Assembly: GCA_964528035.1 (NCBI GenBank)
Contig: CAZGQY010000252.1
Span: 1 to 5,085, forward strand
DNA length: 5,085 nt
Origin: CAZGQY01 sp964528035
Lineage (GTDB): Bacteria > Pseudomonadota > Gammaproteobacteria > Methylococcales > UBA1147
Reading direction: 5' to 3'
Part shown: piece by piece, positions 1 to 4,856 of the stretch
Position numbering within the stretch: position 1 is the stretch's first letter
Layout: the number at the start of each line of letters is the position of its first letter
Program-made: the position numbers and the translations under genes
The notes under the pieces: generated by a model
Database searches by the model: none
The model's input: the letters and a program-made list of their open reading frames with translations, nothing else
Told to the model about the DNA's origin: nothing

Positions 1-56
1 GACAAACAATAATCCTGTGTCAATCTTTCGCATATTATTAAAACCTCGCTCCTAAG
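1..56 (-). repeat. End of a palindromic dispersed repeat (copy A), cut by the window edge
   Basis: The reverse complement of this segment matches 1975-2030 with about three differences over roughly 55 bases. Both begin with AGGAGCGAGG followed by TTTTAATAA. The match stops at about position 56, so this looks like the outer end of the element, with the rest lying left of the window. Copy A resembles the left arm of copy B far more closely than the two arms of copy B resemble each other. It is therefore a separate copy in the opposite orientation, not a folded-back half of the same one. On the minus strand an ATG at 33-31 opens a frame reading MRKIDTGLLFV that runs off the edge, preceded by the Shine-Dalgarno-like AGGAG. 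Whether that frame is a gene cannot be judged here. Confidence 0.75.
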
Positions 57-116
57 GTGTTTTCAGCGTGTATTAGAAGGTGCAACATTTAGATAAACGA
101 TGGGAGTGTTTGCAGA

Positions 117-986
117 GTGCGTGGTTTAGCAAGATTTATTATGGGCGGCCGGGTAAACGCGATATTTATTGCTGGTTTTTTTGGATCCATGTCGCTTTAT
201 TTTTTACCACTTGCTATTTTTAGTGGAGCAACACTTGGACTGGTTCAGCTTCGCAAGGGTGAAAGTGAATCAATACAGGTTGCGTTGATTGCCGGACTAT
301 TGATAGTAATAACACTGTTGATATCACCTTCACGGCCGGGGTTCCCTTTTCCAGTTGTTTTTGCTCTATGGTTAACCGTTTCTTTCGCTGTCTGGGTTCT
401 CAGAGTCACTATGTCTCAAACTCTTGTATTGCTAAGCGTAGGGCTAATCTGCTCGCTCTTTATCGTGGCGATGCATCTTGCTGTGGGTGATGTGGTCGCC
501 TGGTGGCGAGAATGGTTGATAATCACTCAGCCGCCAGGAGGAGAGGTGAAGATCGACAAATTTGGTGAAGATGAATGGACTCGACTTACGAATGGTCTGA
601 TGGCCATGTTTGTAGGGTTTGCCACCATGTTCACGGTTTTATTCGCTCGCTGGATGCAGTCAGTATTGTATAACCCGGGTGGTTTTGCAAATGAATTCAT
701 TCGATTAAGATTGCCGCGCCTTTTGTTGTCTCTGCTGGTGTTGGTTTTACTGGCAGCAAGTGCTATCAATCAAGAGGTGATAGCGGAATTTTTTATGGTC
801 GCAATGATGGTCTATTTTTTTCAGGGTGTGGCGGTGATGCATGGGGTGAGTGTTGCTAAGCGTTTACATCAGGGATGGGTAATGGCACCTTATCTGGGAC
901 TTTTCTTTTTTCCGATAGTGATCATTCCAGGTTTAGCTTTATTGGGTGCCATCGATACCTTTATAAACTTTCGAAACCTCGAGTGA
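117..986 (+). CDS. DUF2232-like integral membrane protein (relative of the protein encoded beside rpsR in Pseudomonas)
   Basis: This 289-residue protein is almost entirely membrane-embedded. Hydrophobic segments lie near residues 13-45, 54-70, 76-96, 101-122, 160-178, 201-217, 222-245 and 256-283. The only sizeable polar stretch, 138-158, contains PPGGEVKIDKFGEDEW. Features I associate with the family are the N-terminus MRGLARFIMGGR, the block RWMQSVLYNPGGF (178-190) followed by EFIRLRLP, the QGVAVMHG segment near 236-243, and the ending GAIDTFINF. In Pseudomonas-type genomes a homologue sits between rpsR and rplI; its biochemical role is unknown, so I assign none. The GTG start at 117 is chosen because homologues begin with this MR-LA-FIM motif. 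GGGAG at 102-106 is a plausible, rather distant ribosome site. An in-frame ATG at 141 would remove the motif. Neither rpsR nor rplI is visible beside it; a rhomboid gene follows after 124 bp. Confidence 0.85.
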   Translation: MRGLARFIMGGRVNAIFIAGFFGSMSLYFLPLAIFSGATLGLVQLRKGESESIQVALIAGLLIVITLLISPSRPGFPFPVVFALWLTVSFAVWVLRVTMSQTLVLLSVGLICSLFIVAMHLAVGDVVAWWREWLIITQPPGGEVKIDKFGEDEWTRLTNGLMAMFVGFATMFTVLFARWMQSVLYNPGGFANEFIRLRLPRLLLSLLVLVLLAASAINQEVIAEFFMVAMMVYFFQGVAVMHGVSVAKRLHQGWVMAPYLGLFFFPIVIIPGLALLGAIDTFINFRNLE

Positions 987-1110
987 CAGTGGTTTCTACG
1001 GGTGGTGAAATATAGATGAATATTGATACTGGAATCCGTTGTCAGCCAGGTAAACTAATAGGTTGCTCACAGATAATGATTAGAATGCAGTCTAACTTTG
1101 GTGGCAAGCT

Positions 1111-1806
1111 ATGATTCCAGTCAGGGATACAATTCCTTGTGAAAACACGCCGATAGTCACATGGATATTGATCGCAGTGAATACTGTGCTGTTTTTGCTT
1201 CTTAAAACTTTGGAAGATCCCGCTGCAGTACAATTCCTACACTTGTACGGTTTGGTTCCAGCGCGTTATACCGATCCTCAGTGGGCAATGAATTTTGGCT
1301 ACCCGAGTGAAAATTATTTGCCATTTCTTAGTTGTATGTTCCTGCATGCCGGTTGGGTCCATCTGCTGATGAATATGTGGCTTTTATGGATATTTGCCGA
1401 CAATATTGAAGATGTAATGGGCAAATGGCGGTTTATTATTTTCTATCTAATATGTGGATTGATAGCGACGCTAACGCATGTTTTATATAACCCGGATTCT
1501 CAGGCGCCAACAGTCGGTGCATCGGGGGCAATCGCTGGTGTATTGGGAGCCTATTTCTTTTTGTTTCCCTACGCACGGGTGATTATATGGATTCCAATTT
1601 TATTTCTGCCAATTTTTATTCAAGTCCCGGCAATCGCTTTTTTGGGGGTTTGGGTGATCTATCAGTTGTACGAAGTGACAACTGCGATAGTAATTGGTAG
1701 AGAATATTTAGAAGTTGGGTGGTGGGGACATTTGGGTGGATTTATTGTAGGTGCTGTGTTGCACAGGTTTTTTTTAAGCCGCGATAGCCAGCGATCCACG
1801 ACATAA
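1111..1806 (+). CDS. Rhomboid family intramembrane serine protease
   Basis: This 231-residue polytopic protein should cleave transmembrane helices of other membrane proteins within the inner membrane. The rhomboid hallmarks are all present: HAGWVHLLMNMWLLW (79-93) carrying the H84-xxx-N88 pair, the catalytic GASG motif with Ser138 (136-139), and GHLGG with catalytic His207 (206-210). About six membrane segments are seen, near 14-32, 72-98, 107-125, 136-153, 157-187 and 203-222, with a long first loop (33-70) between the first two. The family's six-helix core is complete, so it should be active. There is no extra cytoplasmic N-terminal domain of the kind found in E. coli GlpG, so I give no glpG symbol. 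The substrate is unknown. The ATG at 1111 has GGTGG at 1100-1104. It overlaps the TGA of a possible 32-codon upstream ORF (1016-1114). It may be co-transcribed with the DUF2232-like gene, 124 bp upstream. Confidence 0.93.
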   Translation: MIPVRDTIPCENTPIVTWILIAVNTVLFLLLKTLEDPAAVQFLHLYGLVPARYTDPQWAMNFGYPSENYLPFLSCMFLHAGWVHLLMNMWLLWIFADNIEDVMGKWRFIIFYLICGLIATLTHVLYNPDSQAPTVGASGAIAGVLGAYFFLFPYARVIIWIPILFLPIFIQVPAIAFLGVWVIYQLYEVTTAIVIGREYLEVGWWGHLGGFIVGAVLHRFFLSRDSQRSTT

Positions 1807-1810
1807 AAAA

Positions 1811-1839
1811 TTCCGCGGTAGCGCCAACTATAGTATAAT
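1811..1839 (+). promoter_or_regulatory. Candidate sigma-70 promoter
   Basis: A perfect TATAAT at 1834-1839 sits 17 bp after a poor -35 match (TTCCGC, 1811-1816). It lies just after the rhomboid stop codon and would fire into the non-coding stretch that contains the nested inverted repeats (1869-1941) and the long palindrome (1975-2142). No protein-coding gene follows for about 600 bp, so the product would be a non-coding RNA or a long leader. The weak -35 keeps confidence moderate. Confidence 0.42.
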
Positions 1840-1868
1840 CCCTGGCTTCCGAAGTTGCTTTAGAGCCG

Positions 1869-1941
1869 TTTGGCGAAGGCGGGTTTTCGTTCTCTGGTTT
1901 GAAAAGCCGGAGGGTTGATGTGACAGAGAGTTTGCGCCAAA
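1869..1941 (+). other. Nested inverted repeats; possible structured RNA segment
   Basis: TTTGGCG (1869-1875) pairs perfectly with CGCCAAA (1935-1941). Inside it, TTCTCTG (1890-1896) pairs with CAGAGAG (1924-1930), with one wobble. A small GGTTT/AAGCC hairpin can form in the apex. An alternative fold pairs CGGGTTTTC with GAAAAGCCG, the latter ending at about 1909. The segment starts about 30 bp downstream of the TATAAT box. It matches no RNA family I can name, and no open frame of note crosses it on the + strand. I record it as a possible non-coding RNA or leader; chance pairing cannot be excluded without related sequences. Confidence 0.3.
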
Positions 1942-1974
1942 AACAGAGATTGTCCGAGGGCGGTTTCTGCAGAA

Positions 1975-2142
1975 CTAAGGAGCGAGGTTTTAATAAAATG
2001 CGAAAGATTGACGCAGGATTATTGTTTGTCTTCAAGGCGTAGCAACAGGCGCATAGCCGGGCTACGCAACTGTTGCTACAACGCAGAAGACGGACAATAA
2101 GACCAGTCAGGATTCGTATATTATTGAATCCTCGCTCCTAAT
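1975..2142 (+). repeat. Complete 168-bp imperfect palindrome (copy B), MITE-like or REP-like
   Basis: The element starts with CTAAGGAGCGAGG and ends with CCTCGCTCCTAAT. The two arms of about 80 bp can be aligned as an inverted repeat throughout. They share TAGGAGCGAGG-like ends, TTATTGT followed by GTCTTC (2019-2033 against 2086-2100), and GTAGCAACAG (2039-2048) against CTGTTGCTAC (2070-2079, perfect). The apex is GCATAGC/GCTACGC around a CGG loop. The arms diverge more in the middle third, around 1998-2018. An RNA copy would form one very long hairpin. The left arm is nearly identical to the inverted copy at 1-56, so this is a dispersed family. No transposase is encoded and I see no clear target duplication. 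Possibilities are a non-autonomous transposable element, a palindromic intergenic repeat, or an RNA-stability element. Confidence 0.8.
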
Positions 2143-2445
2143 GTACTCTCGAATTGTTCCTTAGGGTTAACGGTGTGATGGTTTCGAGTATTGAAGAATA
2201 CACACTGGATTGTTGGGGTGGTCGTTCAGTTAATAGCTGTACTGAACGCAATTGCGCGATCGAGTTGTTTTAGAATAGTCGCCATGCCACCGAAACGGGT
2301 GTGGTTTGCCTGGAATCAGTAGCAAACTGGGAGGGTGTGTCCCTGCTTAATGATCGTTACGGATCCAGGTGCCTGATTTCCAAAACCGCTGGATAACTAA
2401 CAAAAGTCTTTATTTGTATACGAAAATGAAAGGGTTTGTATTAAT
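2143..2445. other. Non-coding stretch upstream of the small membrane protein
   Basis: No gene is supportable here. The segment holds an 8-bp perfect inverted repeat, CGTTCAGT (2223-2230) with ACTGAACG (2241-2248). A second hairpin is formed by GGTTTGC and GCAAACT, separated by a 12-base loop, near 2302-2328. A possible 31-codon Cys-containing ORF lies at 2178-2273. A poor AAAGGG ribosome site at about 2429-2433 precedes the next gene. No convincing promoter with both boxes was found. The whole interval between the rhomboid gene and the next gene (1807-2445) thus consists of a promoter-like site, structured DNA and a repeat element. Confidence 0.5.
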
Positions 2446-2790
2446 ATGAAAAGCGTGAATATTGCTGTCGTTCGAGTACTTCAGTTCGTTGTGTTCCTGA
2501 TCTTTATGTCTGTTGTTATGATGTATTTTGGAACGCTGGTGTTGATTCCACTGAGTTTGGTGGTGCAGGTGGTTAATTTGTTAACAGCGGTGGGTTTGCC
2601 TGGGGTGCTTGCTGTGATTGTCGCACTACCTGCGGTGGGTTATTTAGGCAAAATTGTGTACCAGACTCCGCAATTGCTTAGCACACTTCTTGAGATTGGC
2701 TTTGAACTGGCGATTATTGGTCAAAGTCGGGTCCAGGATTTTAACGATATTCTTACGGCGGTTAAGGGTTCGGAGTGTGAAGCCAGTTAG
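2446..2790 (+). CDS. Small integral membrane protein of unknown function, 114 residues
   Basis: I do not recognise this protein. It begins MKSVNIAVVRVLQF and has two or three hydrophobic segments, near 8-28, 30-47 and 49-72. These are followed by a more amphipathic C-terminal part (73-114) that reads QTPQLLSTLLEIGFELAIIG and ends with an acidic, Cys-containing tail (GSECEAS). There is no signal-peptidase-like cleavage site and no catalytic motif. Coding is supported by an uninterrupted frame, a biologically sensible hydrophobic pattern and an intrinsic terminator 118 bp after the stop. The ATG at 2446 has a weak, distant AAAGGG ahead of it (spacer about 12 bases). The gene stands alone: the stretch before it is non-coding and the next gene lies beyond the terminator. 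No function is inferred. Confidence 0.7.
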   Translation: MKSVNIAVVRVLQFVVFLIFMSVVMMYFGTLVLIPLSLVVQVVNLLTAVGLPGVLAVIVALPAVGYLGKIVYQTPQLLSTLLEIGFELAIIGQSRVQDFNDILTAVKGSECEAS

Positions 2791-2838
2791 GCTAAATAGA
2801 TTAGAGGTGAATTGCCTGCAGTTTTTTCATGGTGAAAG

Positions 2839-2933
2839 CGGCTAACAGCGAAATTATTTCGGTAGCCGTTGTGGTAAAGCGTCTCAGAAAACACGATAAA
2901 CAAATTCAACGGCTACTTTAATAAGTGGTCGTT
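2839..2933 (+). promoter_or_regulatory. Possible attenuator: three mutually exclusive stems before a terminator
   Basis: GTAGCCGTT (2862-2870) is perfectly complementary to AACGGCTAC (2908-2916), and that same AACGGCTAC is the 5' strand of the terminator stem. CGGCTA (2839-2844) in turn can pair with TAGCCG (2863-2868). The segments can therefore form an anti-antiterminator, an antiterminator or a terminator, which is the logic of transcription attenuators. It lies after the 114-residue protein's stop and before the Cys/His protein and symporter genes. No ligand-binding aptamer or amino-acid-rich leader peptide was recognised. The short frame starting at ATG 2829 has no ribosome site. The arrangement may also be a simple terminator with coincidental repeats. 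Confidence 0.35.
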
Positions 2934-2940
2934 TTTTTTT
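2908..2940 (+). terminator. Rho-independent terminator
   Basis: AACGGCTAC (2908-2916) pairs along its whole length with GTGGTCGTT (2925-2933), counting two G-U wobbles, around the 8-base loop TTTAATAA. The stem runs directly into nine T residues (2932-2940). It most likely ends transcripts of the small membrane protein gene that stops at 2790, or transcripts that would otherwise continue into the downstream genes. Confidence 0.75.
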
Positions 2941-3051
2941 GTGTGGAAAAATGTCCCTTGATTAAATTCGACCGGCTTGAGTTGTTGTGGAAATTTTTAT
3001 ACTTCAGATGTAATACAGAATTTTAGGTCTATCTTCTATAGTGAGGCGTAC

Positions 3052-3237
3052 GTGGGTGACGTAGTTGCATTTAAAAAACAGAAAGTAAGTCAACGGCATC
3101 GAGGAAAATCTCTTTGCAAGAGTGGTTTTCATAAATGGGTGATTGCCAAAAACCGCCACTTTGATGTTAAACAAGGTAAGTTGCTAACTTTGTTTGAATG
3201 CGAACGCTGTGGTAAAGCGCGTACAAAAGCATTGTAA
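3052..3237 (+). CDS. Small Cys/His (zinc-ribbon-like) conserved protein, 61 residues
   Basis: The protein is basic and soluble. It reads MGDVVAFKKQKVSQRHRG at the start, then LCKSGFHKW (Cys22, His27), a FDVKQGKLLTLFEC stretch, and C50-x2-C53 before a Lys/Arg-rich end. The C-x4-H plus C-x2-C arrangement resembles a small zinc ribbon, and I recall similar uncharacterised short proteins in gammaproteobacteria with an RHRG--LC-SGFHKW core. The exact function is unknown; nucleic-acid binding is only a guess from its charge. The start is chosen as GTG 3052, because GAGG at 3043-3046 gives a 5-base spacer and the conserved-looking part begins there. The frame stays open upstream to a TTG at 2977, but the extra 25 residues look non-conserved and have no ribosome site. 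The symporter gene begins 33 bp later, suggesting one transcript. Confidence 0.7.
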   Translation: MGDVVAFKKQKVSQRHRGKSLCKSGFHKWVIAKNRHFDVKQGKLLTLFECERCGKARTKAL

Positions 3238-3270
3238 AATCCATTTGTCGGTATACCTATAGAGTTCGTT

Positions 3271-4578
3271 ATGAAAACAAAAATGTCAATTACAACCAGA
3301 ATCCTGATCGGAATGGGTTTTGGTCTCGTTTTGGGGAGCCTTATCAATCTTTTCGCATCCGATAGCGAATTTATTCAGACTTATTTTGTCGGTGGGTTTT
3401 TCCACGTAATTGGCACAATGTTTATCAAGGCATTGAAGATGCTGGTTGTGCCTCTGGTTACTTTTTCACTGATCTGCGGTGTCTGCGGGCTCGGTGATGT
3501 CAATGCCTTGGGACGCGTTGGAATTAAGACATTTCTTTTATATATGCTGACTACAGCATTGGCAATTACCCTTGCTTTAAGTGTAGCGATACTTGTTGGG
3601 CCGGGTGAGGGTAGTGGTGTGTCTACTGCTGCCATGAGTGATTTCACCCCAAAACCAGCGCCACCTCTTACTGAAATTCTGATTAACCTGGTACCAGGTA
3701 ACCCCATAGAGGCTTTTGCTGATGGCAATATGCTACAAATTATATTTTTTGTTATATTGTTTTCAATCGCCATTTTGATGACCGGAGAGGCAGGTCAGGG
3801 TGTTGCCAAAGCTGCCGAAAAATTAAATGCAATCATGATGGTGGTTGTGACCATTGTGATGGATTTTGCCCCCATTGGTGTGTTTTGTTTAATGGTAAAG
3901 ACTTTTGCCGATCAAGGGGTCGGATTGATCTTACCGATGATCGGTTATTTTTCCATTGTTGTTGGTTGTTTATTGTTACATGCCTTTGGAACGCTGAGTT
4001 TGTTATTGGCGTTTTGGGCGAAATTGAATCCGCTCATGTTTCTAAAAAAAATGCGCTCTGCGCAAATATTTGCGTTTAGTACCGCAAGTTCCAACGCAAC
4101 CATTCCTGTGACGCTACAATCTGTTGAGCAACGCATCGGTGTGGCTAATTCCACTGCTTCCTTTACGATTCCTTTTGGCGCCACCATTAATATGGATGGT
4201 ACAGCGATCATGCAGGGAGTTGCGACTGTTTTTATAGCCAATGTTTATCACGTTGATTTGGGATTGACCCAATATCTGACAATTATCGGCATGTCGGTAC
4301 TCGCGTCAATTGGAACAGCGGGGGTTCCTGGAGTGGGTCTGATTATGCTGGCCATGGTATTTAATCAGGTTGGTTTGCCGGTTGCAGGCATCGGTTTGAT
4401 TATCGGCGTTGACCGATTATTGGATATGGTGCGCACTGCGGTGAACATCACCGGTGACGCTGCAGTGACCTGCATTGTTGCCAAAGGTGAAGGCGTTCTT
4501 GATCGCGATGTCTTTAATGACCCGAACGCGGGTATTTTAACGGATGTTGAATTGCCGCATAAAGTTGTAGATTCCTGA
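3271..4578 (+). CDS. Dicarboxylate/amino acid:cation symporter (DAACS, GltP/DctA-type)
   Basis: This 435-residue inner-membrane protein belongs to the family that imports C4-dicarboxylates or acidic amino acids with Na+ or H+. All transport-core elements are present: hairpin 1 with the Ser-rich tip STASSNATIP (270-279), the helix-7 sodium motif NMDGT (307-311), hairpin 2 with GTAGVPG (348-354), and helix 8 DRLLDMVRTAVNITGD (381-396). By alignment with the archaeal homologue GltPh, Asp385, Arg388, Thr389, Asn392 and Asp396 match its substrate and cation ligands. The arginine argues for an acidic substrate over a neutral amino acid. Choosing between aspartate, glutamate and succinate/malate is not possible from the sequence. 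The length is normal for the family. The ATG at 3271 has a weak AGAG (3261-3264). No U-tract terminator follows the stop. Confidence 0.94.
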   Translation: MKTKMSITTRILIGMGFGLVLGSLINLFASDSEFIQTYFVGGFFHVIGTMFIKALKMLVVPLVTFSLICGVCGLGDVNALGRVGIKTFLLYMLTTALAITLALSVAILVGPGEGSGVSTAAMSDFTPKPAPPLTEILINLVPGNPIEAFADGNMLQIIFFVILFSIAILMTGEAGQGVAKAAEKLNAIMMVVVTIVMDFAPIGVFCLMVKTFADQGVGLILPMIGYFSIVVGCLLLHAFGTLSLLLAFWAKLNPLMFLKKMRSAQIFAFSTASSNATIPVTLQSVEQRIGVANSTASFTIPFGATINMDGTAIMQGVATVFIANVYHVDLGLTQYLTIIGMSVLASIGTAGVPGVGLIMLAMVFNQVGLPVAGIGLIIGVDRLLDMVRTAVNITGDAAVTCIVAKGEGVLDRDVFNDPNAGILTDVELPHKVVDS

Positions 4579-4580
4579 TC

Positions 4581-4733
4581 TCACAGGAAATTAGTCATAC
4601 CCAGCAAGCCTACATTCGCTTCTCTCTCCATGGCGGTCAGCGAGAGCACAATGCCAACGAAGCTGTGTAAACCGGCAAGTTTTGGTTTGAAGTGTACTCC
4701 AAATAAAGTCAGAAAAAGAGGAAAAGGGGTCAA
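4581..4733 (-). other. Minus-strand ORF remnant next to the transposase repeats
   Basis: On the minus strand a frame of about 50 codons ends at TGA (4583-4581). Its last part reads GLHSFVGIVLSLTAMERE then ANVGLLGMTNFL. The frame is open up to the first GGGGTCAAATCTTGAC repeat, where only a TTG (4733-4731) could start it and a stop follows just beyond. This may be the 3' end of a gene, or a transposon-derived sequence truncated by the repeat/transposase module. It could equally be chance, because I recognise no family and see no ribosome site. Confidence 0.2.
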
Positions 4734-4856
4734 ATCTTGACATTAAAAGAGGAAAAGGGGTCAAATCTTGACATTAGCTATTAAATAAATTACTTTTATC
4801 AGTCAGAAAAGGGGTCAAATCTTGACCTTAGCTATTAAATAAATTACTTTTATCAG
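4718..4856 (+). repeat. Three tandem copies of a palindromic 24-bp motif ahead of the RAYT
   Basis: AAAAGGGGTCAAATCTTGAC plus ATTA occurs at 4722-4745 and 4753-4776, and with one change (CTTA) at 4807-4830. The core GTCAA-ATC-TTGAC is an inverted repeat, extended to GGTCAA/TTGACC in the third copy. The last two copies lie within a 54-bp tandem duplication (4749-4802 and 4803-4856), which also repeats TTAGCTATTAAATAAATT and ACTTTTATCAG. The first spacing is 31 bp. The second copy contains an exact TTGACA (4768-4773), and the second and third are each followed 17 bp later by TACTTT, so they could act as weak promoters. I recall closely similar GGGGTCA-TCTTGAC motifs upstream of RAYT genes in many gammaproteobacteria, which suggests these are the transposase's own recognition or regulatory repeats. 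Confidence 0.85.

Noticed and set aside
527..769. 80-codon minus-strand ORF inside the DUF2232-like gene
   Set aside because: It is antisense to a well-supported membrane protein, has no recognisable domain and is explained as a shadow frame.
1742..2035. 97-codon minus-strand ORF across the rhomboid end and the palindrome
   Set aside because: It overlaps a real gene end, a promoter-like site and a repeat arm, and its sequence has no family-like motifs.
2037..2083. Resemblance of the palindrome core to an integron attC site
   Set aside because: No RYYYAAC/GTTRRRY core pair is found at the ends and there is no integrase or cassette array; the stem is a simple near-perfect hairpin.
2829..2921. 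30-codon ORF (MVKAANSEIISVAVVV...) ending in the terminator loop
   Set aside because: No ribosome site within usable distance and no run of regulatory codons, so it is not supported as an attenuation leader peptide.
2977..3051. 25-residue N-terminal extension of the Cys/His protein from a TTG
   Set aside because: No ribosome site and low-complexity-like content; the GTG at 3052 has a good GAGG and begins the conserved-looking region.
3381..3773. 130-codon minus-strand ORF inside the symporter gene
   Set aside because: It is antisense to a complete transporter with all family motifs, and its composition is that of a complement frame.
3945..4241. 98-codon minus-strand ORF inside the symporter gene
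   Set aside because: Shadow of the symporter; no independent ribosome site or domain.
4572..4589. TTCCTG/CAGGAA hairpin over the symporter stop codon
   Set aside because: Only 6 bp with no T-tract after it on either strand, so it is not called a terminator.
4718..4856. CRISPR-like array
   Set aside because: The repeats are unequally spaced (31 and 54 bp), the spacing sequence is itself duplicated, and there are no cas genes.
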